In this document: piece by piece, positions 1 to 11,218 of the stretch | Numbering within the stretch: position 1 is the stretch's first letter | Layout: every line of letters starts with the position of its first letter | Assembly: GCA_001839685.1 (NCBI GenBank) | Contig: MLAK01000622.1 | Coordinates: 52,725 to 89,830, forward strand | Length of the DNA: 37,106 nucleotides | Direction of reading: 5' to 3' | Origin: Tritrichomonas foetus | Taxonomy: Eukaryota > Parabasalia > Tritrichomonadida > Tritrichomonadidae | The notes under the pieces: model-generated | Seen by the model: the letters and a program-made list of their open reading frames with translations, nothing else | Databases searched by the model: none | What the model was told of the DNA's origin: nothing | Translations under genes and position numbers: made by a program

Positions 1-362
1 TTTATAAATGAAGTTAAGGTGTTCAAATATGGGTCAGTTTTGAATAAAACTATGTGTTAGCAATTTTCGACGTACATATTATATATGAATATAAGTCAAC
101 TTTTAATTTATTATTATTGTTATATATTTTTATTTAATTCGAATTGAACATTTCTGGTAATATTCATATCATTATTTATATATCAATATAAAATTTTATT
201 CCTCCTACCAAACGATTAGTATTCATCTTTCACTGCTGGTCTAAAATTAGGTAAAGGATATCTTATCCTTAGCATGATTTATATTCTTGAGTTGTAATAA
301 TAAGAAAAATAAAAAAAAAAAATAATTTAAAACATTTTGATTGAAAGCAAAATAAAAACAGT
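1..362. other. Intergenic region, left edge
   Basis: AT-rich DNA lying 3' of the surface-protein gene, with a short poly-A stretch near 309-323. I see no reading frame of useful length with a start codon on either strand. The only structured element is the intron-like sequence on the minus strand at 50-75, listed separately. Confidence 0.6.
50..75 (-). other. Candidate 26-nt trichomonad-type spliceosomal intron
   Basis: Read on the minus strand, this stretch begins GTACGT and ends CTAACACATAG, only 26 nt in all. Known T. vaginalis introns begin GTAYGT and end with a fused branch-point and 3' splice motif, ACTAACACACAG; a class of about 25 nt is known. The 3' motif here matches 10 of 12 positions (GCTAACACATAG). 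Removing it joins an open frame upstream to one frame that stays open to the left edge. The upstream open part has no ATG, so the host gene is not identified. It could be the start of a gene running off the left edge, a pseudogene remnant or chance. Confidence 0.45.
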
Positions 363-3300
363 TTAATCAGAATATGAGTCAGAAGATTGATCATTAAGGT
401 TCCAGAATTCTTCTTTTATTGCAGTGTTGCTTTTTTCTAATTGAGTATCATCTGTTTCTTCATCGGCAGCATTAATTTTATTCTTTCTTGCGTGTTTTCT
501 CACAACCATGATCACCGTAATTACAATTGCGATAATTATAATGAAAGCGCATCCAACAGTAATTCCAATCACAGTTGCCATTGTTGCTCTGTTTGGTGTT
601 GCTGTTGGTGATACTAAAGTTGGAACTGGTCTTGAAACAACTTCCAAGGAATTTGAAACTTCAAAATTCAAAGAAATATCTTCATTATTATTCATAATGT
701 AAATTTTCTTTATATCAATGTTGGTTTCATCTTTCTGGAAAGATAAAATTGACTTGGGGTATTTTTTGAAGGTCCAATCATCTGATTCAAGTAAATAAGC
801 AACTTCATTTGAAATCGATAAAAATGTAACAGAACTTGTCGATTTTTCGCTCGGTTCATTTGTTCCATCACCAAAATTCACTGTTAAATAATTTGGATAA
901 ATGTAACCATTTTCAATAATTAGTTTTCCTGCATGAGTGGCAGAAATAATCGAAAGAGAGTTCTTTTTAGAGTCTGAACAAATTACGGATTTATCAGTGA
1001 TAGTTACAGTTGTCAGCGTCGAACTTTTAATGGTTAATGTTCCTGTTCGACCGACTGAAAAAATATTACGTATGTTTAGAAGGCTGTTAAAAGACAATCG
1101 TGGAAAACAAGGTCCTTCAAATAAAATGGGAGTACTTTTAGAATCAATTTCTAAATCAAGTTGTGTAAGAGAATTGATAATGATTGCATCATTTTGGAAA
1201 TTTGAGAAGTCGCCAACGATATCTAAACTTTCAGCAGAATTCATATCTAAATTAATGGTGTATGTTATTGTACTTAACAATGATCTTGAATTTGAATTAA
1301 ATAGTTTCGAAGTTGAACCTAAAACACGTGAAAGCTGAAGTGAGTTGCCTTTAGAATTAATATTTATATTAGATGTTTGTGATACACCAATTTGAGTTGA
1401 ATGTGAATCAAGAAAATATGTTGAATCAAACTTATAATGATTACTTTCTTTTCCTGTAACATTAATATTAACTTGTTGACAATAATAATATATCCTTGAG
1501 GAAAACTTAGATGTATCATCAAAGTTCAATCTTTTTATATTTATTGTATTCACAGTTGAACCTGTATCAGCAGTTTGAATGTTAGATTGATATAATTCAA
1601 GTGAATTTAATGAAAAAGATGACTGAAATCCTGTAAAAGTAGCTTCAACATTATCGAGAATTAAATTACAGCCACTTCCACTGAAAAGTTGAAGGGAATC
1701 ATCGACACTAAGGTCAAGATTCACATATTGGCTGTCACTTTTCATCGAACTGATTTTTACCGTTGATTTTGAAGGAACACCTTTTAATGATAATGTTGGT
1801 GAATCTTCGGTTACTGTAAAAGCAAGCCTTAAATCAAAGAATCCTCCTTCATTGAATTTCGTTTTTGAAACAATGTTAAATTCTTCAATTGAATAGAAAA
1901 TTGATCCATCAAAATCAATTCCACACCTATCATTTGTTAAACAACCGTCAGTAGTTTTTTCAGAACATACACAAGCTTTATTTTTATTAAATTGATAAAC
2001 AGAAGAAATGTAATTCGCTAATAGAAAATAAGAAGATACATCTGTAATGATTGAATCAATAATAACAGATTTAATGTCAGAATTTGAAGAAGATAAAGTG
2101 ACCACATTTTTTATCATTTTTTCATTCACTGTAATTCGTGAGTAAGGTTTTGTTGCAACGATTGAAACAGACGGAAATACTTGAATTTTTTCGGAGAAGC
2201 TGAGAATGAATGAGGAATAACCAGACAATGAATTTTCAATAAAAATTGAACCTGTTTCAGGTTCTTTTGTAGAAATTTGATAAACTTTACCTTCAGTTCC
2301 AATTAATTCAATGGTTTGTGAGCCTAGATTCATAGAGATTACATTTTCGTCTGTATTGATTAATTGGAATTTGCCAGAAAGTCCAACAAGTGGATTTCCA
2401 GCAACAAGTAAAGTATCAAAAGACATTTTGATTAAAGATCCATCAATAAATTCAATAGGCAAAGTGGTTGTTGATGAAATTGTAATAAATTCATTAAGGG
2501 ATTCGAAAAATAGCTTGTTTTTAAGTTTCATATTTCCAAATTCATGAGAAAAGGTAATGTCACCACTTTTTTCAAATAACAATTTCACATAATTTGGAAA
2601 TGTTTCTTCAGTCGTGGTTGTTTCGATGTTTGTGATGAAATTATCATCATATTGTAAATAACATTTATCACTAAAATAGATTTTGAATGTTGACATAATT
2701 ACAGAATCCTTTGCAAGTGTCACTAGTCGACAATTTTCAAGTTTTTTAATCCATAATAAATTATTAGCAGAAAATTGGGCAGTTCCAATGCATGGATAGT
2801 CAATTACAATATCATTTGACCGTACAGATGCAGCTGAAGTGATTTCACATGTTCCAATAAATGTCATTGATCCAAGTGTATCAGCTTGAGTTCCACTAAA
2901 ATCAGTAATTTTGGTATCAACTAAATGCAAGTGATTTGTTGATTTACAATTATCAAGATTTATATTAAAAACTAAAGAATTAACTGTTTTTGATATTATT
3001 GTAATATTATTAAAAGCACTTGCTTGAATTTTCAAAGTTCCTGCAGTTGAATAAGCATTAATTAAAATATATTCAGGGGAAACTAAGGAATATGATTCAA
3101 AATCGGATGGTTTTGTAAGAATAGAACCAGTATAAGAAGACCCACAGTATTTATCAGTGTAGCATTCAGAATTGCCCTTATCACAAATACAACAAGAATC
3201 AACATTAAATGTAATCATGTTTGCTTGTTGAACATAAATTTTTGAAGAAATTTCTGTATTCTTAACATAAGCATAAAAGTTTTTGTTGCTTGGATTTGTT

Positions 3301-6300
3301 GTTATGATCATATGCTTTTCAGAAAGTGGGTAATTATGAAAAGATGTGAAATCAAAGCCGCCATTTTCTTTAGAAATGATTGCTAGTTTTGCAACTGTTC
3401 CAAACTCAGAATCAGCATTATTTAGGACTACATTATCTTTGCTTTGCATTATTAAAACTAGAGTTCCTGACGAAGTTGGTCTTGATAATGTAAAAGTATT
3501 CAAATTTGTCTTAAGTTCAATACTTTCGGATTTTAATGAAATTGTATTTGTTTTCTCTGTAGAATCTATGATTAAATAGCCATTTTGACCAACCAAAAAT
3601 GGATCTTCTTGTAATTTCAAAGTCGATATGGAAATTTTTACAATAGATCCATCATCAAATGAAACAGGTACTTTTGAATTCGCTGTAAATGTTAATGATT
3701 TAGAAACAATATCATTGATAATTTTATCGGTTGAAGTATCAGAAATAGTGATCAATTTTATTCGATTAGTTCCAAATAATGCATTCGACCATCCAGTAAA
3801 GGATAAAGTTCGTGCAGAAAAGAAATGTATTGTGATATCACCAATATCAGCATTATTGGTAATTGTCTGTTTAACAGTTAAATCATAGCTTGTTACAAAT
3901 GTTGCTTGACAAAGTGAATCATATGAAATTAATTCTCCATCTTTAAATATATATGATCCTTTTTGAATAATTAAAGAATTTCCAGCAGAATCTTTATTAA
4001 TATCCAAATTAATGGAATTTTGAATAGAATAGGTAACAGTGGTACTTAAAAATGTTTCATATGCAGAGAAAGTATTTGCCCGGATTGTTATTGGTGCGCC
4101 TGGTGTTGAATCAGAAATAGCTGCTGGTGTATTATGATTATTTACAGACAATTGGTTAAATGTGCCACCTTTGGTAAATTTTACAGATACTAATGAAATA
4201 TATAAATCAATAACATCAGTATCAATCGGCTCAAGTAAAACTGTAGAAGCATCTGTTGAACCAATAATTTTAAGCGAATGAGAATCACCAATGAGTTTTG
4301 TATCAAGTTCAGGTAAATCGGTTGTTGATGGTAAATAATTCAATAAAGTGAAATCATTGGTAAATGGAGTAATAGGTTTAGCTTTATTGAATTTTTCTGT
4401 AGAATGAATAATTGACCCTTGATTTCCGCATTTATTCTTTTCACTTTGTATATCAAGACAAAGGCAGACTTGCTTTATATTAAAAACAATTACTTCAAAC
4501 CCTGTTACAGTTGTGTCTAAAGTAAATCCTGTGTTAATTTGATTCACAATTGTATAAATTGTAGTTTTTCCTGTTGCTAAAGTAATTAAAGTTGGATCAA
4601 ACGTTGAAACGCGTGAAAAGTCAATTTTTGAATCTTCAACAGTTCCATAAATAGTGACTTTTCCAGCAATTTCTGTAACGGTTAATGCTTTATCCAAACT
4701 GAATGGATTTTCAACAATGAGTTCTTTTGTGAAAGAAATTAGTTTGTTCCCATTGACTTGACATGATTTGACTCCTTTTGGTGATATTGAAGTAATATCA
4801 CCAGTATTTAATAGTCTTAAAATTGCCTGATCATTTAAGGTTAAATCAATTTGTGAATAAGTCTGTAAACTCAAGAATAATTTGGCTTCGTTATCAAAAA
4901 CGATTGGAAGGTTATTAACACTAGCTTTAGTTGCAACTAAAGAAACAATTGAATCTGTTGAACTTGTTGTCAAAATGTATTTTGGGGAAACACATCCCAC
5001 ATTTTCGGTGATTTGTATCGAACTAGACAATGTTGTGAATTTAAATTCAACATTGTGTTGTTTTATATAAGCATCAGAAACTGTATATAATGTTGTATAT
5101 TTACATCCACTAAAAACAATATCAATATTGGGATTTTCAAGTGTAATTGCAAAAGCATCGAAAAGTGAAAGTGCAACATCAGTAAATTTAATAGAATTAG
5201 GCGGATCAGCAAAAGTTATTTGTCCTGATGATTTAATTACAACACTAGAAATTCCTTGATATTTGGATTTATCAAAATTAAAAGTTAATGAATTAGCGCT
5301 CTGAATCACAAGATCAATTGATGAAGTGCTGTCACTTGATATAGAAATATATTGTGGATTGTGATATGTTAAATCCAAGATGGCATTATTAGTAATCGTA
5401 AATACGCTTGTTGTTGTTCCAATTACGTCACTGAATGAAATTTGTGAGTTTAATACAGAGAAACAGAAAAGATTATCTGGAACAGCAAAAATTGCTTTTG
5501 TGTCAATTTTAACGATATTTCCTGTATTGAATGTTGTTGTTATGGGACCTTTTAACTCTTTAACAGTAATTGTATTTGTTGTACTTGTGATACAAGAGTT
5601 TTCATCATAAGATAAAGACTTAATAATATTTTGTGTATCAAATTTAATTCTACAAGCTTGAAGGTCAATAGTAGTACTGCCATCACTAGTACCTGTAAAG
5701 GAAATGAGACTACTAGTTAAACCTTGACCTTCAAAATGAAGATTAATATTGGAACAAATAGAAAATGGAATTAAAAGAATTTCATTGTTAGTAGTTTGAA
5801 CATGAAGGGAAAAATCAGTTGAAAGTTGACTGATTTTTGCTTCATTAAATTCAGAAATCGTTAGTTTAGAACCAACAATAGAATCACATTGACTAATCAT
5901 ATTATTAGTTGATTCATAAATACAAATACTTGTCGAACTAAGCCACTTCATTAAAACATTGGAATTTAAACTAAGCTGTTGGCCATGTTGTTCATCTGAA
6001 CTTTCATAATAGCATTTATAAATATCACTAGATGTTGTCGATTTGTCAATAGAAATAAATGACTCAACAGCATTCTTTAAAATTAAATGAGAAATTTGTT
6101 CATTCAATAATAACTTCAGTTTATATGTTGATGTGGAAGTAATTGATGATGCTCCTGTGGAAATGGTAATAATTCCATTAGATGTTGGAATATCTAAATG
6201 CGTTTGTGCTTTTGAAATGTCAATTGAAGCATCATTATTAACAATGACTTGATTTAAATTATTTTGTGATAATTCAAGACTTGAAATAGGTACTCCCGCT

Positions 6301-6613
6301 CCAAAGGTTAAATAAATTTCACTGTTTGTATTTCCGAATGTCATTTGTTCAATTCTTTTATAAATATTGATATTTGCTTTTATTTTAACTTGATCTTGAA
6401 ACTGTAAATCAAACTTAGATGATGATGATGATAAAACACTAAGATCAATTTGAATTTGTTTAGATGGATTGTTGATTGTTAATTGTGTAGAGTCTGTCAT
6501 TTCGTTAAATATGAGCTTAACCGAATCTTCAAAATTCACATTAATTGAGTTCGAGAAAACAGTGGATATTGTTGAAGAAATTGCTAGTGTTGGTTTTCCT
6601 TTAATTGTAAGTG
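363..6613 (-). CDS. Giant type I surface protein, 3' (C-terminal) part
   Basis: About 2082 codons ending in TAA at 363-365. It is open at its 5' end, where it meets the unresolved base at 6614. The sequence is rich in Ser, Thr, Asn and Ile with a beta-strand-like alternation, as expected of a large extracellular protein. Cys motifs of the type C-x-C followed by one or two more Cys recur: CIYESTNNMISQC (about 5888-5935), CLCLDIQSEKNKC (about 4428-4475), CCICDKGNSEC (about 3150-3205) and CVCSEKTTDGC (about 1925-1975). Most are followed by a short conserved run ending near a Phe. A single transmembrane helix lies at about 506-590 (GITVGCAFIIIIAIVITVIM), followed by a basic stop-transfer stretch (RKHARKNK) and a tail of about 40 residues rich in acidic residues and Ser. 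I do not recognise a named family; an adhesin-like or coat role is inferred only from topology. Confidence 0.85.
5462..6476. repeat. 1015-bp direct repeat, copy 1
   Basis: This block is repeated at 6615-7629 at a constant offset of 1153 and appears identical; the two translations are the same residue for residue. To its right (6477-6613) the sequence is still related to 7630-7766 but clearly diverged. It may be a real in-frame repeat of the gene or a contig overlap joined through the n at 6614. Confidence 0.9.
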
Positions 6614-6614
6614 N
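6614..6614. other. Unresolved base; probable contig junction
   Basis: A single n inside the surface-protein gene. The sequence immediately to its right (from 6615) restarts a block already seen from 5462. The n puts the two halves out of frame. Dropping it restores one continuous frame (the joining codon would be Ser), and merging the two copies of the block would also keep frame, so frame alone does not settle the true structure. Confidence 0.9.
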
Positions 6615-7629
6615 AACAGAAAAGATTATCTGGAACAGCAAAAATTGCTTTTGTGTCAATTTTAACGATATTTCCTGTATTGAATGTTGTTGTTATGGGA
6701 CCTTTTAACTCTTTAACAGTAATTGTATTTGTTGTACTTGTGATACAAGAGTTTTCATCATAAGATAAAGACTTAATAATATTTTGTGTATCAAATTTAA
6801 TTCTACAAGCTTGAAGGTCAATAGTAGTACTGCCATCACTAGTACCTGTAAAGGAAATGAGACTACTAGTTAAACCTTGACCTTCAAAATGAAGATTAAT
6901 ATTGGAACAAATAGAAAATGGAATTAAAAGAATTTCATTGTTAGTAGTTTGAACATGAAGGGAAAAATCAGTTGAAAGTTGACTGATTTTTGCTTCATTA
7001 AATTCAGAAATCGTTAGTTTAGAACCAACAATAGAATCACATTGACTAATCATATTATTAGTTGATTCATAAATACAAATACTTGTCGAACTAAGCCACT
7101 TCATTAAAACATTGGAATTTAAACTAAGCTGTTGGCCATGTTGTTCATCTGAACTTTCATAATAGCATTTATAAATATCACTAGATGTTGTCGATTTGTC
7201 AATAGAAATAAATGACTCAACAGCATTCTTTAAAATTAAATGAGAAATTTGTTCATTCAATAATAACTTCAGTTTATATGTTGATGTGGAAGTAATTGAT
7301 GATGCTCCTGTGGAAATGGTAATAATTCCATTAGATGTTGGAATATCTAAATGCGTTTGTGCTTTTGAAATGTCAATTGAAGCATCATTATTAACAATGA
7401 CTTGATTTAAATTATTTTGTGATAATTCAAGACTTGAAATAGGTACTCCCGCTCCAAAGGTTAAATAAATTTCACTGTTTGTATTTCCGAATGTCATTTG
7501 TTCAATTCTTTTATAAATATTGATATTTGCTTTTATTTTAACTTGATCTTGAAACTGTAAATCAAACTTAGATGATGATGATGATAAAACACTAAGATCA
7601 ATTTGAATTTGTTTAGATGGATTGTTGAT
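6615..7629. repeat. 1015-bp direct repeat, copy 2
   Basis: Second copy of 5462-6476. It begins exactly at the unresolved base and ends at 7629, where the two copies begin to differ (t at 6477, c at 7630) and then drift apart while staying homologous. Confidence 0.9.
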
Positions 7630-9582
7630 CGTTAGATGTGTATTTTTATTCATTTCGCCAAATGTTAAAGTTGCTTCATCTTCAAAATACAATTGAATCA
7701 TATTTGTAAATGTTGATCCAACTGAAGATGAAATTTCTAATGTTGGTTTTCCTTTGATAGTTAATTGAATATCAATTGGATCAATTTGTAAAACATAATT
7801 ATTGGTAAAGGAAATTAAAGCATTATTAAAAACGAGTTTATCTGTGCTTTCTGGAATTGTTAATGTAAGTTGTTGGATAACTTTTATTTTATTATTTGGT
7901 AAGTTAGAATAGCTATTTATAATTCCTATCAAACTTTCTGTTGTTAATAACTCTGTACTTTCAAAAACACTTAATTCGTCAAACTCAATTAATTTGAGGG
8001 TATTTGCTTTCAAAAAACTCACCTTTCCTTCTTTTACAATGAGACTCAAAATAGAATTTGTGGTTGTTTCATGAAATTCGAGTGAATTTTGTGTGTTATG
8101 TCCATTGAACGTAAAAGTTGTTAAATCTGTTGTTGAAAATTTATTCAGTGGGAAATATATTGTTTCTTGACCTGTCAGGAAAACATTTAAATCAAACGAA
8201 TTTTTTATGGAATTTGTTGGAAGTGAATTTATGGCTTTGTTAAAGAATTCAATATCATAAAATTGACTTTCTTCTGTCGTACATTCTGTTTGTGGTGTAG
8301 CTGAAATACATATTGAATTAAAACTAATGAATAATAGATCAATTTCACTATTTACATTAATTAAATTATTTTTTGAAGAGCTTGAATAGAAAACATTTAA
8401 TTTAGATGCTGAAGCTGATGCTTTTCGTTCAAATTTTATGGAATTTGATTGATCATCTTCAATATTAAAATAGTTATCAATTTCGCTTAAAATTAAAGTG
8501 AAAAAAAATGAATTGTCTGTTTTTGTGCCTTTAATGGAAAATAAATTTGGTTTAGGTTGATTTAATTCCAAAAAAGTTACAATATTGCTAAGTTCAAGAT
8601 ATAATTCTTGTCCTGTTGTTGATGTTGCCAATTCAACAGTTGCAGTAGATGAAAAAGTGACTGTTTGTACATCATCATCAATAAGATAAAGTTTGCTATT
8701 TGTTGGATCAGAAAATGTGAATGAATTTAATATTCGTCTACAACTTATTGGCATTGTTAATGATAATGTTGATGGAAATTCAATTGGAAAATTAACAGTT
8801 GCCGACTGAATATATATTTCAGGCGAATTAATAATCAACTTTTGAATATTATTCATTGATGTAAAACTAAAACTTGCTTTATTATTATTTATACTATTAA
8901 TATTTAATGTTATTGTTGAAAGAGAATTTGTACTAGAAATCGTTGCATCAATTTCATTTTTCACTGAAAACAAGATATAAATCTGAGCTGGATCAATAAA
9001 TATCTGATTTCCTGAATCAATTGAAATTGATGTGTCATCAATTTCTATTGTTGTAAAATCATCAAGCCAAAAATTTATATTTCCTTTTAATGTCAGTTTT
9101 CCGAATTGTGTAGCAAGTGCTAGATCGCATTCAAGTTTTGATTCAATTTTTCCAGTAAGAGTTCCAACATTAGTCAGTGAAGAATCAGATGAAATAATAA
9201 AATCATCAAAAATTATCTCTTTTGAAATGTCCGTATTTTGAATATCAGCATTCACTTTTTCTAGCTGAAAAGAAAAAGTTGATCCCGATGAAAATGTAGC
9301 AAAATCAATTTGGACTTTATTGATGGACTTATCATTTCCAACTACATTGACCTTAAAATTGATGTGATTCCCCGCGGAGATAATCACAGGATCGGAATTT
9401 GTGTCAATGTATATGAATAAGTCCAAATTTTCGCCAGTGATAGAATTTAATAGAGAATTTAAATCTGTTGCTGTAAAAACTTTGGTGGCTGTACTTGAGC
9501 AATCAGTCTGGCATGTTGTCGAGGCGTCGCAAAGGCAGTATTCGGCTGAGAAAATCGTCCACGGGAAAAGAAGAAAAAGCAT
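6615..9582 (-). CDS. Giant type I surface protein, 5' (N-terminal) part
   Basis: 989 codons from the ATG at 9580-9582 to the unresolved base at 6614; it continues in the part at 363-6613. I chose this start because it gives a compact signal peptide, MLFLLFPWTIFSA, directly followed by EYCLCDASTTC, the first of the repeated C-x-C motifs. An in-frame ATG at 9684 would add 34 residues (MTFSVMVIFLLGDS...) and is the alternative. A second Cys motif, CISATPQTEC, lies near 8290-8320. The body is Ser/Thr/Asn-rich and beta-like with no cytosolic domain, so I read it as the extracellular N-terminus of one protein of roughly 2700-3100 residues, depending on how the junction resolves. It is divergent to the IBD gene. 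Its function is unknown. Confidence 0.82.
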
Positions 9583-9704
9583 AATCGAGGAATTTTTTTT
9601 ACAAATTTGATGCAAAATTTCGATGTCTTGAAAAAGTCGGTTTGAATCGCCTAAAAGAAATATAACCATCACAGAAAAAGTCATAAAGAAGCAGTTTTTT
9701 TGAC

Positions 9705-9730
9705 TAACGTTCGTTATTTTTTAATTCAAA
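9705..9730 (-). promoter_or_regulatory. Putative upstream element shared with the 19822 gene
   Basis: On the plus strand TAACGTTCGT is followed by a T-rich spacer and AATTCAA. The same arrangement (AAACGTTCGT, short spacer, AATTCAA) occurs at 19869-19895 upstream of the FAM184-like gene, also a minus-strand gene. On the coding strand it reads TTGAATT, spacer, ACGAACGTT. It includes a TAACGA-like core resembling Myb recognition sites described in T. vaginalis, but it does not fit the published M3 consensus. A promoter role is an inference. Confidence 0.35.
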
Positions 9731-10126
9731 AGCGTATACTTTTTATGAATATATATGGCCCGATTTAGATTTTTGTTGACGAACATTCTTAGAGCATAAT
9801 GGAATAATTAGCATAGATTTAGACAAATTATCCACCAAATATGTGAAATATACGAAATTCGGTTTCGACATTATTTTAGTAAACATTTTTGTGAGAATTT
9901 CTGAATGACTGATCGATTAGGCCATAATTGACCTTTGTTTCATATCTGTTTAGAATTAAATTGTGATAATTTTTTCAGATTCTGTCACAACCAGCAATTT
10001 GAATTTCCTAAGAAAATTGAATGACAATTAGAAAAATTTGTAAAAGGTGTGTTTTGCCACGTGAACATGATCAGAAAAATGTTCAAGTAAAACTACACAA
10101 AGAAAATTTCTAAAGAATTATTCTTA
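9731..10126. other. Divergent intergenic region
   Basis: AT-rich spacer between the surface-protein gene (-) and the IBD gene (+). No reading frame or RNA gene is visible. Both promoters should lie between 9583 and 10167. Confidence 0.5.
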
Positions 10127-10131
10127 CCTTT
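10127..10131 (+). promoter_or_regulatory. Possible M5-type initiator (CCTTT)
   Basis: CCTTT lies 36 nt before the ATG at 10168. In T. vaginalis the M5 element (CCTTT) can replace the classical initiator, with transcription starting at its second C. The motif is short and could be chance; I see no clear TCA(Y)(W) initiator close to this ATG. Confidence 0.25.
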
Positions 10132-10167
10132 CAAGATATTAAATAGAATTAAAAAGTTGCAGAAAAC

Positions 10168-10833
10168 ATGGATCTTTTCTCCGACCCTTTTAGTTCCATG
10201 TTAAGTTTTGACATATCAAAGGAAAACGAATCTATATTTGATGTTATTCCATTCGATAAGCACTTTAAAGATCAAGTCAAAACGGAAGAAGGAACAGAGA
10301 GGAAAGATAATAGTCAAAAAGCAGATTTCCTAAACATACCAACAGTTGAAAGATTTGAATCTGCCATTGTTGATAAAGCTCTTTTCCTAAACCCGAAAAA
10401 AATCAATTTTATTCCAGCTTCCTATTGGAGTGATAAAGAAATAACTTTCGGAGATGTTGTTTCAGATTTCTTTCAAAGAAAGAACAATTCGCATTGTCGC
10501 TTTATTCATAAACTTTATAATGCTGTCAAACTCACAGAATATGATTCGAAATTCATTCCATTCGTTGGAATTCAATGGGTAAATGAATATGTACTTCGAA
10601 TCAATAGGGCAGTATTTGCTAAACTTCTTGGAATTAAAGCGATTGAAGGTTCACTTTTCCATCAACAAGGAAATTTTCCTTCCCATGGATTTGTCGAGCT
10701 TGAACCAGCAGATGTCAGAAAGATGTTCCCAGATTTTGATTTTTCTATCGATAGGCTTTTGATGCACCATGATAGAATATTTGTAAGAGGATGTAATGAA
10801 GAAGAAGTTATTTTCTGTAAGTGGAAACAGTAA
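10168..10833 (+). CDS. Initiator-binding domain (IBD) protein, IBP39-like
   Basis: 221 residues. The N-terminal 85 are polar and probably disordered. Residues about 86-208 match the trichomonad initiator-binding domain, a winged-helix fold first described in T. vaginalis IBP39, which recognises the Inr element around the transcription start. Landmarks are WSDKEITFGDVV, the helix HCRFIHKLYNAV, FVGIQWVNEYVLRINRAVFA, and the highly characteristic KLLGIKAIEGSLFHQQGNFP followed by SHGF. It lacks the C-terminal domain that contacts RNA polymerase II in IBP39, so it may be a gene-specific member of the expanded IBD family rather than the general initiator factor (inference). It probably acts in the nucleus. 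Divergent from the surface-protein gene. Confidence 0.9.
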   Translation: MDLFSDPFSSMLSFDISKENESIFDVIPFDKHFKDQVKTEEGTERKDNSQKADFLNIPTVERFESAIVDKALFLNPKKINFIPASYWSDKEITFGDVVSDFFQRKNNSHCRFIHKLYNAVKLTEYDSKFIPFVGIQWVNEYVLRINRAVFAKLLGIKAIEGSLFHQQGNFPSHGFVELEPADVRKMFPDFDFSIDRLLMHHDRIFVRGCNEEEVIFCKWKQ

Positions 10834-11218
10834 TAACATATATGATAGAATATAGTGTTAATAATGAATTAGTTTTATATTTAAATAAAAAGTAAAAAAG
10901 GAAAAAAAAAGAAAAAAAGATGAAAAAAGATGAAAAAAGATGAGTGGTGATGAATGAAATGCGATGGAAGACAACAGTAAGAAGTAGTTCATGTGCGCGT
11001 ATATATAATTGAATGTTTTTATAAATTTTGAAATATTTTTTGTAATTTTGAATCTGATATTTTATTATTTTAGTTTTTTTTGGCCGAATTACTGATTATT
11101 TGATTGAAAGTTAACATGGAAAGGCATATTTATATATAAATATTAACGATGAATGAATCATCAATGAAGATTTGCATTTCAGTATGGCGAAAAAAATATA
11201 TATATAAATACTGTGTCA
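10834..11218. other. Intergenic region with short purine repeat
   Basis: Spacer between two plus-strand genes. It holds an A-rich tract and a short tandem run of TGAAAAAAGA at about 10921-10943. No gene is visible. Confidence 0.5.

Noticed and set aside
937..1338. 133-codon plus-strand frame opposite the surface-protein gene
   Set aside because: It lies wholly antisense to a well-supported gene; similar antisense frames recur along that gene as a result of its codon bias and show no domain.
11213..11215. GTG as start of the glucosidase gene
   Set aside because: An ATG follows two codons later and gives the expected signal peptide.
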